Below are positions 16,910 to 25,335 of a stretch of DNA of 64,000 nt, piece after piece. Source of the stretch: Leptospiraceae bacterium (GTDB taxonomy: Bacteria > Spirochaetota > Leptospiria > Leptospirales > Leptospiraceae); NCBI GenBank assembly GCA_022402465.1, contig JAKRSH010000024.1, positions 62,001 to 126,000 on the forward strand, given 5' to 3'. The position numbers and the translations under genes are program-made. Every line of letters starts with the position of its first letter. The first letter of the stretch is position 1. The notes under the pieces are model-generated. The model had not been told where the DNA came from and did not search any database. It saw only the letters and a program-made list of their open reading frames with translations.

Positions 16910-17869
16910 TTAAAAATGTTCATATCCAAGATAGTTAGGTTGGTACATTTTGTTCTTAAATAAGAATTCTACCTTGGCTTGTTGATCTGTTGCGCTAAGC
17001 CTTCCAATTTCTGTGATAGCAATACCATTCAAAACTTCTGGAAGCTTTTCTTTCGAGGTAAAGAGCAATTGCAATTCTTCGCCTGAACTAAGTACTTCAT
17101 CTAGACTTAGATACTTTAAGTATTCATCCACGCGAGGAAGCTTATCTAAATGAATCTTCATACAAGCCTTGGATGCCCTAGCTAATTTCCAGGAGTCTTG
17201 GAACAAACCATCGGTTATATCCATAGCCGCGTTGATTTTCATATTTCTAAAAGGCTCATATAACTTTGAATAAACTGATTCAGGGCGAAGGTGGATTCTG
17301 ATAGCCTCTTTGAACAAAGCTGGATTCTTGTCTTCGCCATTTTCTATTTGTTTAGTATTGGAGCTAAGTAAGTCACCTGCTTTCAGTTTCTTGTAACCCA
17401 AGTGGGATAGTCCTACTGAACCAGTCAGGTAAATAAGATCCCCTGTTCTTGCCTTGTTTCGACTCCATACACTGTGGTCAGAAGGCAATTCCCCAAAGAG
17501 TGTTAGTGTCAAGTGGGTAATTTTGCTAGAAAAAGTATCACCACCTACAAGTTCAATTCCATACAGCCCAAGTCGATCTCGGAAGACCTGGGAGAAGGCT
17601 CTGATCCACGAATCTTGTCTAGATTCTTGGGATAAGCCTAGATTGAGTAGGCAAAATTTGGGTCTACCTCCCGAACTGAATATATCAGATACATTGACTT
17701 CAATTAACTTGATTGCAATATCTTCTGGGCTGGACCAATCCAAACGAAAGTGGGTTCCTTCCGCAAGACTGTCCGTAGTGACTAGTTTATTGCTGTCAAA
17801 ATGGTGGCAATCATCCAACATAGGCTCGGATGGATTCGCAAAAAGTTGAATGATCTCTTCTTCTTTCAA
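16910..17869 (-). CDS. thiL: Thiamine-monophosphate kinase
   Basis: A 319-residue enzyme of the PurM/AIR-synthase superfamily that phosphorylates thiamine monophosphate to the active cofactor with ATP. Diagnostic segments are DDCHHFD (19-25), [11 protein letters not shown] (31-41), the metal/phosphate-binding [13 protein letters not shown] (58-70), ELVGGDTF and the late [10 protein letters not shown]. The N-terminus is a little short compared with E. coli (no full GIGDD; it begins close to the first Asp pair), but all core Asp residues are present. It is divergent from rplM across 68 bases and faces the tubulin-like operon. No other thiamine gene is nearby. Confidence 0.92.
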   Translation of the reverse strand: MKEEEIIQLFANPSEPMLDDCHHFDSNKLVTTDSLAEGTHFRLDWSSPEDIAIKLIEVNVSDIFSSGGRPKFCLLNLGLSQESRQDSWIRAFSQVFRDRLGLYGIELVGGDTFSSKITHLTLTLFGELPSDHSVWSRNKARTGDLIYLTGSVGLSHLGYKKLKAGDLLSSNTKQIENGEDKNPALFKEAIRIHLRPESVYSKLYEPFRNMKINAAMDITDGLFQDSWKLARASKACMKIHLDKLPRVDEYLKYLSLDEVLSSGEELQLLFTSKEKLPEVLNGIAITEIGRLSATDQQAKVEFLFKNKMYQPNYLGYEHF

Positions 17870-17937
17870 TGAAATCCATCTTTCCCCTTGACTCTGGAAT
17901 TAAAACGAAAATCCTGTCCAAAGAAAGGAAAATTAGG

Positions 17938-18387
17938 ATGTCTATCATTTCAAAAGAACATAAAACTCCTTCTTTGAAGAAAGAAGAAGTGCAGAAAAAT
18001 TGGTTTCTCATCGATGCGAAGGGAAAAACACTAGGAAGACTATGCTCAGAAGTAGCAAAACGTCTCAGAGGCAAGCACAAGCCTACATTTACGCCTAACC
18101 AAGACTGTGGTGATGGTATCGTTGTAATCAATGCATCACAAATCAAAGTAACTGGTAATAAAAATACCCAAAAAATCTACTACCACCACTCCAGATACCC
18201 AGGTGGTATGAAGGCAACTCCATTTCACGCTCTTTTGGACAAAAATCCAGAGAAAGTAATTATGGAAGGTGTAAAAGGTATGCTACCTAAAAGCCGTCTT
18301 GGCGATGTTATGCTAACGCATTGCAGAGTTTTTGCGGATGATAAGCATACTCTACAATCTCAAAAACCAGTGAAATTGGAAATATAA
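17938..18387 (+). CDS. rplM: Large ribosomal subunit protein L13
   Basis: 149 residues from the ATG at 17938. This start is chosen over an in-frame ATG 69 bases upstream, because aaagga lies 8 bases before it and the length then fits the family (about 140-150). Family landmarks are [15 protein letters not shown], the [18 protein letters not shown] block, [11 protein letters not shown] and the C-terminal [17 protein letters not shown]. The short N-terminal extension ([18 protein letters not shown]) is slightly long but common. It forms the usual rplM-rpsI pair with the next gene, 13 bases away. Confidence 0.96.
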   Translation: MSIISKEHKTPSLKKEEVQKNWFLIDAKGKTLGRLCSEVAKRLRGKHKPTFTPNQDCGDGIVVINASQIKVTGNKNTQKIYYHHSRYPGGMKATPFHALLDKNPEKVIMEGVKGMLPKSRLGDVMLTHCRVFADDKHTLQSQKPVKLEI

Positions 18388-18400
18388 GGATTTATTACAT

Positions 18401-18799
18401 ATGGCAAAAGATAATTCAATTTGGACCGTAGGAAGAAGAAAAACTTCTATCGCAAGAGCCAATTTAAAATCAGGAAGTGGTAAAATCACTGTAAACAAAC
18501 AAGACATCAATACCTACATCACAGCTGGTGCAGGTAAGATAGCAATTGCTCTAAAGCCGCTTGATGTTCTTGAATCTCGCAACAAATTTGATATCGCTAT
18601 CAATGTTTCTGGCGGTGGTATCACTGGACAAGCAGGAGCAATAGCCCATGCTATCAGTCGTGCCCTTTCTAAATTTGATGAGAAGTTGAGACCTACCTTG
18701 AAGAAAGAAGGTTTATTGACCAGAGACAATCGTATGGTTGAGAGAAAGAAATACGGAAAGCACAAAGCGAGACGCGGAACCCAATTCTCGAAACGTTAA
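18401..18799 (+). CDS. rpsI: Small ribosomal subunit protein S9
   Basis: 132 residues with the S9 signatures: [20 protein letters not shown] at the N-terminus, [20 protein letters not shown] in the middle, and the basic tail ending [14 protein letters not shown]. The Lys-Arg end reaches toward the P-site tRNA in other ribosomes; here it is SKR. It follows rplM in the standard order and is closed by a strong terminator. Confidence 0.97.
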   Translation: MAKDNSIWTVGRRKTSIARANLKSGSGKITVNKQDINTYITAGAGKIAIALKPLDVLESRNKFDIAINVSGGGITGQAGAIAHAISRALSKFDEKLRPTLKKEGLLTRDNRMVERKKYGKHKARRGTQFSKR

Positions 18800-18821
18800 G
18801 AAATTCTTTTTCCTTTCTATC

Positions 18822-18860
18822 AAAAGCCGTAAAGCCTTGCTCTACGGCTTTTTTTTTATT
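18822..18860 (+). terminator. Strong Rho-independent terminator after rpsI
   Basis: aaaagccgta (18822-18831) pairs with tacggctttt (18843-18852), and the T-run continues to about 18858. This is a textbook intrinsic terminator for the rplM-rpsI unit. Confidence 0.93.
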
Positions 18861-18879
18861 TTTAACTCTAATTTAATTA

Positions 18880-20316
18880 TCAGGGCAGTGGTCCCGTATA
18901 ATCTGTTCCTTGGCTTCTTGGAGCATGGAAGGTAATGTCAGCGGGCAATCTAGGAAGAGTCACCTTACGGGTCGCAACTCTTTCAGCAACGTTAAATTCT
19001 TGTAAGAAAATTTCTCCCGAATTCGTTTGGTACAAAATGAAGGCAGCATCCCAAGTTCCAAATAATTTAGGCGCCGAGCCTCCTGTGAGAATTGCTTCTG
19101 CAGGAAGTATGGATTTAGTTGTGATTGTTTCCAGGTTCTCTGCATTCAATACATGAAGAATTCCTTGGTTGTCTAGGACTAAAATTTCTTTACCTTCTCT
19201 TTCTTCTGAGCTTATATTTCTTCCTATGTAGCTTGGAAGTGATCTTGAAATTATAGTATTATTGCTACCTTGGATTCGAAACAATTGAGTTTCTGAATTT
19301 GATCCAAAATTTCCATAAAACACAGGTCTAGTACTTCGCCCACCAAGTGAATAATTGTTATTTACAAATAAGGATTTAAGCACCGCAAGCTTAGCTCCGG
19401 TGGAAATTCTGGCAAAAGTATAGCTTCCCGCACCTGATGTTGCATTTGTATCAAAGTGTTTAATTAAGAGAACATCTGAGTTACAAGGAAAGGCTAGATA
19501 GTGGTCGTATAAAAAAGTTAGATTAAAGTTAGAAAAATTATTTCCTGCTTGGGCAAATCTATAGGCTGCGGGTATTCCCCAGGATGTGCAAGTTTGATCA
19601 ATTCCTTCCTCTGTCCCAAAACTAGTTCCTGTTCCTCCCGATCGAAAGTTAATTGTATCTGCATTTGTAGAACGGATCAGTTTACCTTCATTGATCCAAA
19701 TCGCAATACCATTGTGGGAAGCAGGCGGAGAACTGGGTGAGTTTATTGTGATTCCTGCATTTTCATCTACCATAGTACTCTCTTCTAAGACTCGGATTTG
19801 CCCATTGGCATAAGTAAATCCTGATTTTCCATTATAAGAGAAAGCTCGGACAGCAGTTGTGCCACCTATGTCCAAACTTACACCTGCATGACTTGGGTCT
19901 ATGATTTGAGGATTGGACTTATCGACATGATAATGGTCCCCATGTGGACTTAAATTGAGTCCTGCGTCTATAAATCTAAATCTAGTTCCATCGGCATAGA
20001 TAGAAAATCTACCTGCTTCAGATGTTACTAAGTTAGATGGATTGGAGGAAGCTAAAGGAGAAAATCCTCTATCCACATTCCAATCGAAAACGACAGGTCC
20101 TTGTGTGGATGAGTATGAATATACCGATCTCCCTCGAAAAGGCCGTGGCTCTTGGATAACTTGGGTTTGGGAAGCGGCTAAGGCAAGACCCAGAAGTAAA
20201 AGATTTGCTGAATTGTCTTCCTTTTCCTTTGTGATAAAAGGAATTTTGCAATTTGAAAAGCTAAAGAAAAGTAAAGCAATGAAGTAAAGAATCGATTTAA
20301 TTGATTTGTGGTTCAA
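18880..20316 (-). CDS. Beta-propeller lipoprotein with HGDHYH metal motif (AztD-like zinc chaperone?)
   Basis: A 478-residue lipoprotein: signal peptide, then lipobox FSNC (Cys23). The mature part looks like repeated beta blades (for example FSYNGKSGFTYANGQIRVLE, AVLKSLFVNNNYSLGGRSTR and EILVLDNQGILHVLNAENLE), and a His cluster HGDHYH occupies residues 125-130. This combination of a periplasmic propeller and a His/Asp cluster recalls AztD-type zinc chaperones, which hand zinc to an ABC-transporter binding protein. I am not certain of homology. It is divergent from a run that includes a metal-binding protein and an ABC transporter, which supports a role in zinc handling. A 7-base inverted repeat lies between the two promoters. 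Confidence 0.6.
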   Translation of the reverse strand: MNHKSIKSILYFIALLFFSFSNCKIPFITKEKEDNSANLLLLGLALAASQTQVIQEPRPFRGRSVYSYSSTQGPVVFDWNVDRGFSPLASSNPSNLVTSEAGRFSIYADGTRFRFIDAGLNLSPHGDHYHVDKSNPQIIDPSHAGVSLDIGGTTAVRAFSYNGKSGFTYANGQIRVLEESTMVDENAGITINSPSSPPASHNGIAIWINEGKLIRSTNADTINFRSGGTGTSFGTEEGIDQTCTSWGIPAAYRFAQAGNNFSNFNLTFLYDHYLAFPCNSDVLLIKHFDTNATSGAGSYTFARISTGAKLAVLKSLFVNNNYSLGGRSTRPVFYGNFGSNSETQLFRIQGSNNTIISRSLPSYIGRNISSEEREGKEILVLDNQGILHVLNAENLETITTKSILPAEAILTGGSAPKLFGTWDAAFILYQTNSGEIFLQEFNVAERVATRKVTLPRLPADITFHAPRSQGTDYTGPLP

Positions 20317-20348
20317 AAGTAGACCTCGCTAATTTGAGAAATCCTTAC

Positions 20349-20381
20349 TTGACAGTAATATTTGCTTTGAGAATCTGTCAA
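20349..20381. promoter_or_regulatory. Inverted repeat in divergent metal-locus promoter
   Basis: ttgacag (20349-20355) and ctgtcaa (20375-20381) form an inverted repeat separated by 19 bases, in the 69-base gap between the propeller lipoprotein and the first rightward lipoprotein. It may be an operator controlling both sides. Alternatively ttgaca is simply the -35 box of one promoter. Confidence 0.4.
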
Positions 20382-20385
20382 TCAA

Positions 20386-21204
20386 ATGATATTCAGTTGT
20401 ATTTGCAATTCAGTTACACCCAAGAAGTCCTTAATTTTGCCTATATTTCTCTTGTTTTTTTCCTGTTCTGAGTATTTAGGAAGAAAGCCAGAGAAATTTG
20501 ACCAAAATGTATTAGATGCTATAACAGCAGGTATAACGGCACAATCAGCTTCTGCTTGCGGTAGATTTAGTGTTGCACCCATACGTGGTGGAGTTGGAAG
20601 CGTAACAGGCAACTCCAATGGAACTCGAACAGGTTTCAACATATTTGGTTGTTCGGATTCGAATGCTCTTTCCTCTTTAGGTTTTCCTAGTATAAACATC
20701 GAATTTACGGGCAATGGGGTGAAAGGATCTGGAGAACTAAGTCGTATAGTGTCTAGCTCCGATTTTTCATCCGTCGGTGGAACTAAGAATCAATCCATAG
20801 AGGTAAGCTTTCAAATTGATAGAGCTAATGGATATTTGGATGTCATTGGAAATGCTGCGGTCTCAGGAACGGATGCTAATGGTCCTAAATTGAGAATAAG
20901 AACTGACACCATCCAAGCAATTAATAGCAATAATGCGATCAGTGGACTTACTGGCTTTCCTCCTTCTAGTCCAGTTGGACAAATCAAAACTTATTGCTTT
21001 GATATTCATGATGAGGGCGGGAATCCTCACCTCATTGGTTGGGACAAAGCTTGTTCGGCTACTACCGACCAAGATAGGCGACCTGGAGGTTATGGTTTTG
21101 AATCTTTTCCTGCTGGAGCAAGCCCAGGCTCGAGAATTGGTTTTGTATTAAATGGTGTTACACTTCGGACTATCATCGCAGGTGAGATGATAGCACCACA
21201 TTAA
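20386..21204 (+). CDS. Metal-locus lipoprotein A (CFDIH/HLIGW motif)
   Basis: 272 residues. The lipobox LLFFSC places the lipidated Cys at residue 27. The mature protein is Gly/Ser-rich and probably beta-structured. Its C-terminal third carries TYCFDIHDEGGNPHLIGWDK followed by AC and a DRRPGGY segment. That motif is shared with the next gene and contains two Cys and two His in fixed positions, a plausible metal site. No known family is recognised. ATG at 20386 is the only good start in this frame, but no clear ribosome-binding site precedes it. Its place between a HGDHYH propeller lipoprotein and a zinc-type transporter suggests metal capture at the outer membrane. Confidence 0.7.
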   Translation: MIFSCICNSVTPKKSLILPIFLLFFSCSEYLGRKPEKFDQNVLDAITAGITAQSASACGRFSVAPIRGGVGSVTGNSNGTRTGFNIFGCSDSNALSSLGFPSINIEFTGNGVKGSGELSRIVSSSDFSSVGGTKNQSIEVSFQIDRANGYLDVIGNAAVSGTDANGPKLRIRTDTIQAINSNNAISGLTGFPPSSPVGQIKTYCFDIHDEGGNPHLIGWDKACSATTDQDRRPGGYGFESFPAGASPGSRIGFVLNGVTLRTIIAGEMIAPH

Positions 21205-21224
21205 AACCTTTAGAAAAATTATAT

Positions 21225-21239
21225 TGCAACATAGTTGCA
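21225..21239. promoter_or_regulatory. Candidate Fur/Zur-family operator
   Basis: tgcaac-ata-gttgca is a perfect 6+3+6 inverted repeat, flanked by AT-rich bases, about 60 bases before the start of lipoprotein B. Operators of Fur-family metal regulators are short AT-rich dyads of this kind. The identity of the regulator is inference. Confidence 0.45.
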
Positions 21240-21300
21240 TTTGAAAGAAATGGTAAATAAGCAATCTAAAAAGGTTGTTAAACTAAATAAGGAATTTGAT

Positions 21301-22026
21301 ATGAATAACAAAAAATGGAAATCAGTTGTAATTTTTGCAACAATTATAGGTCTTACTTTCGCTTGTAAGAAGGAAGATAATGATGATGAAACGAATCTCC
21401 TAGCTTTGGCGATTTTAGCACAAAATACTGGATTTGTTTCTGTGAACTACGGAGATGGTTTCACTGCCTTCCGAACTGCAGATCCAGCAGGTAAGCCTGA
21501 AAGAAAGGAAAACATAGATGGCTTAGAAAGAAAAACTAGCGTAGAAATCACTTTCAACTTTACATCAACCAACGGAGAGATTCGTCTTTTCGGTTCTGTA
21601 GACCAAAACCTACGATTTGATAGCAGCAACAAAAACGCTTATATTTCTATAAAGCCTACAAGCCTTGTAAGTTCTGTTATTGGAACAACCAATCCAACAG
21701 CTGGCCAAGCAGGGGGAGCTAATTTTGTTCCTGGATTGACTTCTACAAGCTATTGCTTTGACATCCACAGAGAAGTTGAGTCTTTAAATGAAGTGAAATA
21801 CCATTTGATAGGCTGGCCCAAAGCCTGTGCTTCTTTGACAACTGCAGATAGACAAAGTACAGGTTATGTATTGAACTTTGAGGCGGATGCATATGAAAAC
21901 GCTTCTAGTAAGCTAGCCAATGCGGCACTCACAGAAATCTTTGCGGGTTATGCATTCAAAGATGCTGCGGTAACATCTATTCGTTTTAACCAACCTTTAG
22001 CCTTAGGTGGATCTATTAAACAGTAA
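21301..22026 (+). CDS. Metal-locus lipoprotein B (CFDIH/HLIGW motif)
   Basis: 241 residues from the ATG at 21301, chosen because aaggaa lies just upstream and the signal peptide then has normal length (lipobox GLTFAC, Cys22). Longer in-frame starts back to 21235 would run through the inverted repeat. The C-terminal part repeats the motif of the preceding gene: SYCFDIHRE, then YHLIGWPKAC, then a DRQSTGY segment. The two are therefore diverged paralogues. The mature N-terminus is acidic (KKEDNDDETN). Function unknown; the context points to zinc or another divalent metal. Confidence 0.72.
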   Translation: MNNKKWKSVVIFATIIGLTFACKKEDNDDETNLLALAILAQNTGFVSVNYGDGFTAFRTADPAGKPERKENIDGLERKTSVEITFNFTSTNGEIRLFGSVDQNLRFDSSNKNAYISIKPTSLVSSVIGTTNPTAGQAGGANFVPGLTSTSYCFDIHREVESLNEVKYHLIGWPKACASLTTADRQSTGYVLNFEADAYENASSKLANAALTEIFAGYAFKDAAVTSIRFNQPLALGGSIKQ

Positions 22027-22033
22027 TGGTTTA

Positions 22034-22084
22034 GATGATCTTCTGCCTTTTTTGATTCTGAATTTAAAGAGGCAAGAGGTCATC
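22034..22084 (+). terminator. Long imperfect hairpin between lipoprotein B and the outer-membrane gene
   Basis: gatgatcttctgccttttt (22034-22052) pairs with aaagaggcaagaggtcatc (22066-22084): a 19-base stem with three G-U pairs and one mismatch. It lacks a downstream T-run, so it could be an attenuating or mRNA-stabilising structure within the operon rather than a terminator. Confidence 0.5.
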
Positions 22085-22097
22085 GTACATTTTGTAC
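22085..22097. promoter_or_regulatory. Small palindrome upstream of the outer-membrane gene
   Basis: gtaca-ttt-tgtac is a perfect dyad about 40 bases before the ATG at 22136. It could be a regulator site for a second promoter after the long hairpin. It differs in sequence from the tgcaac dyad at 21225. Confidence 0.35.
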
Positions 22098-22135
22098 AAT
22101 AAAAGAACCTTACTTTAAAAGCGCTATTTATAATA

Positions 22136-23623
22136 ATGAAAATTTTCTATTTTTTAATCTTGTTTTGTTTTCTCTCATCTAGTATTTTCTCTGAGAATTT
22201 AGAATTTCAAAAAAAATCAGACCCTGTGTTCTCACACACAGATTCTAAGAGAAATAGCAATTCACCTCGCTATAAGAGTATGTATGAAACAAATATTCTA
22301 AAAAATTTGTTTGTATCACCAAACGACAGGTATAGGGAAGAATGGGAACAGTTCAGTCAAATTGATAAATTAGACAATAGCAATTCTTCAGAAAATCCTA
22401 ATCCCAAGACTTCGTCTTCTGCTAAGAATCCACAAAACCAAGAATTCGATTGGGAAAAGCAATTGTTAGATGAAATTGCTGCACAAGAAAAGCAACAATC
22501 GAAATTTGAAAATTCAAGAAATATATCCAGCCCGACTCAGGTGAATCCACTCACAGCAGATCGTTCTGTACAGAACTTAATGATGGATATGAGTGCTTCA
22601 GTTGATATGGTCGGTCAATGGGACAATAACAAGCCACAGACGACTTCCAACTCTTTGGATGTAAGGGAGGCTGAGTTTGGTTTCTTCGGTGCTATTGATC
22701 AATTTGGAAGAGGTACCTTATTAGTTGCTGCTCATAACGAAGGTGGAAGATACTTTTTTGAAATTCATGAGGCTAATATTATATTTCCATTTATTAGCAA
22801 ATATGTAAATCTTAAAGTCGGAAGGTTTTTCTTAGATGTAGGACGCTTGAATCGTATCCACAGGCATGATTGGAATTTTACAATGGCTCCTATTGTTCAC
22901 CAAAGGCTTATGGACAATGAGGCAGTCGAAGATACAGGAGCAGAAGCAAGTATACTATTTCCGTTTTGGAATTTTATGACAACGGAATTGGTTTTGGGAG
23001 TTACAAATGGTCGTTATTGGGGCCACACACATACAGCAGGTGTGAATAAGAATAATCCCATGATGTATGCCCATTTAAAAAATTTCATATACTTAGGAAA
23101 CAATTGGGGAACTCAATTCGGTGCTACAGCTATGCGCTATGAAATTGATCCTGTTACTAAATCTTTTCGAATGCAATATGGTCTCGATTCAGTTCTTAGA
23201 TGGAATCAATCCATGTTAAAAAGCTTCATTCTTATGAGCGAATTATGGTATAGGGAAAATCGATACCCAGATCAAATTGATCCAACCACATTTAGAAATA
23301 ATCCCATACCTATGGAAACTTTCTGGGGATATTATATCATGTTAGACTATCAGTTCCACCAACAGTGGTTGATTGGATATCGTTATGATTTTTTCAATGT
23401 GCCCAATCTTAGAGATAAAGATGGAAAATTTGCTCGAAATGCAGTTGAGGGAAATACAATTCAGCTTACTTACAAACCCTCTGAATTTAGTTTTATCCGA
23501 ACATCAGTCGAGAGGCGTTATACTGCTGATTTTTCTTCGGACCTTGATCCAGAATTTATTGATTATAGATATTATGTACAAGCTACTTTTATTTTAGGAG
23601 CTCACCCTGCTCATAAGTATTAA
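22136..23623 (+). CDS. Outer-membrane beta-barrel protein of the metal locus
   Basis: 495 residues with a cleavable signal peptide (about 1-20). A low-complexity Ser/Asn/Gln-rich periplasmic segment follows (about 25-140), then a region of alternating amphipathic strands to the C-terminus, typical of porin-like barrels. His-bearing stretches stand out: RIHRHDW, APIVHQR and WGHTHTAG, which could guide a metal ion through or onto the pore. No TonB box or plug domain is evident, so it is not a classical TonB-dependent receptor. It precedes a ZnuA-like gene by 26 bases and is probably co-transcribed with it. A metal-uptake porin role is inferred from context. Confidence 0.7.
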   Translation: MKIFYFLILFCFLSSSIFSENLEFQKKSDPVFSHTDSKRNSNSPRYKSMYETNILKNLFVSPNDRYREEWEQFSQIDKLDNSNSSENPNPKTSSSAKNPQNQEFDWEKQLLDEIAAQEKQQSKFENSRNISSPTQVNPLTADRSVQNLMMDMSASVDMVGQWDNNKPQTTSNSLDVREAEFGFFGAIDQFGRGTLLVAAHNEGGRYFFEIHEANIIFPFISKYVNLKVGRFFLDVGRLNRIHRHDWNFTMAPIVHQRLMDNEAVEDTGAEASILFPFWNFMTTELVLGVTNGRYWGHTHTAGVNKNNPMMYAHLKNFIYLGNNWGTQFGATAMRYEIDPVTKSFRMQYGLDSVLRWNQSMLKSFILMSELWYRENRYPDQIDPTTFRNNPIPMETFWGYYIMLDYQFHQQWLIGYRYDFFNVPNLRDKDGKFARNAVEGNTIQLTYKPSEFSFIRTSVERRYTADFSSDLDPEFIDYRYYVQATFILGAHPAHKY

Positions 23624-23649
23624 ACAAAATCAGAGATAAAATAATTACA

Positions 23650-24663
23650 ATGAAAAATACCAATCAAAAAAAATTTCAAATCATATTCCAAAAATGCAAT
23701 ACTGCAATTTGTATTTTATTCAATAATAAGAATGGATTGAGTTTTATTTTGAAGAGTATAATAGTTCTATCAATACATCTAAGTATCTTTTCGACCTTTC
23801 CTATCCATGCCAATGAAAAGCTAAAGATAGTAGTTACTACCACTGATTTGAAGTATCTAGCTGAGCAAATTGGTGGTGAGAAGGTCGAAGTTGAATCTAT
23901 GATTCGTGGGTTTGATGATCCTCATTTTGTAATGACAAGACCAGATTTTTTGTTAAAATTAAATCGAGCCAATGTTTTCTGTATGATTGGATTAGATCTT
24001 GAGATAGGATGGGTTCCCTTACTTTTAGAACAATCCAGAAACTCATTAATACAGAAAGGTCAAAATGGTTATTGTGATGCAAGTATAGGAATAAATATTT
24101 TAGGCAAACCTACAGTCGCTGTGGACAGATCCATGGGAGACCTGCATATTTATGGAAATCCTCACTATTGGTTAGATCCAGTAAATATGATTCAAATGGG
24201 ATTTAATATTCTCAACAATCTAAGTTTGGTGGATCCAGAAAATGAAAGCTACTATAAGTCAAATTTTGTAAAATTTAGATCTCGTATGACCGAATTGCTA
24301 AAATCTGAAATGAGGAAAATGCAGCCATATTTTGGTATAAAGGTTGCAGTTTTTCACCAAGAATTTGTATATCTGGCAGAGCGATTTAAGTTTAATTCTA
24401 ATCTTTCTATTGAGGAAAGACCTGGAATTCCACCTTCTAGCCGTTATTTGGAAAATGTTATTAAGACAATGAATGCCCAAGGAATCAAAATTATCTTAAT
24501 CTCTCCAGTTAATAATCCTAAATATGCAGAGTATGTAGCGAGTAAGGTAAACGGAGCTAAAATATTGGTTATGCCTACATCCGTAGGAGCCTTACCAGAA
24601 GCTAAGACATATGAAGATTGCATACAAATTATGCTTCAAAGAATCCGAGATGCGAGTGAATGA
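23650..24663 (+). CDS. znuA: Metal ABC transporter, periplasmic binding protein (ZnuA/TroA family)
   Basis: 337 residues. The export signal is unusually long if the ATG at 23650 is used (hydrophobic core 33-50, cut near HA-NE); an internal TTG could give a shorter one. Cluster A-I solute-binding proteins bind Zn or Mn with three His and an acidic residue. Candidate ligands are His92 (DDPHFVM), His172 (GNPHYWLDP) and His236 (VFHQEFVYLAERF). The His-rich loop of E. coli ZnuA is absent. It is followed by an ATPase and a permease gene. The metal could be Zn or Mn; the neighbouring His-motif lipoproteins favour Zn. Confidence 0.85.
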   Translation: MKNTNQKKFQIIFQKCNTAICILFNNKNGLSFILKSIIVLSIHLSIFSTFPIHANEKLKIVVTTTDLKYLAEQIGGEKVEVESMIRGFDDPHFVMTRPDFLLKLNRANVFCMIGLDLEIGWVPLLLEQSRNSLIQKGQNGYCDASIGINILGKPTVAVDRSMGDLHIYGNPHYWLDPVNMIQMGFNILNNLSLVDPENESYYKSNFVKFRSRMTELLKSEMRKMQPYFGIKVAVFHQEFVYLAERFKFNSNLSIEERPGIPPSSRYLENVIKTMNAQGIKIILISPVNNPKYAEYVASKVNGAKILVMPTSVGALPEAKTYEDCIQIMLQRIRDASE

Positions 24664-24696
24664 ATTTTTAAATAGTGGAATGATTTAAATTTTAAA

Positions 24697-25335
24697 ATGG
24701 AATCAAAGTATTTTTCACTAGAAGACGTATCTATAGGATACAATACAAAGAAACCTATATTAAAAAATGTTAATCTAACACTCAAATCAGGTCAGATGAT
24801 CGCTGTTATTGGTTCGAATGGATCTGGCAAAACCACTCTAGTTAAAACTATAGTAGGTCTTATCCCACTAATTTCTGGCCTAAAGCAGATTCCTAATACA
24901 ACTAAGATGTCTCTTGTTCCTCAAATTAAAGATCTTAAACTGGGATTTCCACTAACAGTAGAAGCGGCTTTGAATCTTTCTTCTGGATTTAAAATTTTTA
25001 AATCCAATAAAGTAGCTAAAGAGAAATTTGCTAATGAAAATCTTGAAAGAATCGGCATTCATCAATATAAGAATTTACTAATTCGCGAATGCAGTGGAGG
25101 TCAATTGCAAAAATACCTCATTGCACGTTCCCTTATTTCAGGTTCAAATTGTATATTTTTAGATGAGCCCTTAGACGCTTTGGATGAAGATTCTCAGAAG
25201 GGAATTTTTTATTTGCTCAATGATCTCTCTGCGAAAGAGAATTTTAGTTTTTTTGTTATCACCCACCATTTGTCTAAGGACTGGCTCAGTAATTTTTCTA
25301 AGATTTATCAGATCAAGGATTCATCACTGGTATGA
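24697..25335 (+). CDS. znuC: Metal ABC transporter, ATPase
   Basis: A 212-residue ATP-binding subunit. It has Walker A GSNGSGKTT (39-47), the signature CSGGQLQK, Walker B CIFLDEP, the D-loop and the switch His in FVITHH. It powers uptake through the permease encoded by the next gene, which overlaps it by four bases. The family assignment to the zinc/manganese group rests on the neighbours and the compact length. Confidence 0.9.
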   Translation: MESKYFSLEDVSIGYNTKKPILKNVNLTLKSGQMIAVIGSNGSGKTTLVKTIVGLIPLISGLKQIPNTTKMSLVPQIKDLKLGFPLTVEAALNLSSGFKIFKSNKVAKEKFANENLERIGIHQYKNLLIRECSGGQLQKYLIARSLISGSNCIFLDEPLDALDEDSQKGIFYLLNDLSAKENFSFFVITHHLSKDWLSNFSKIYQIKDSSLV

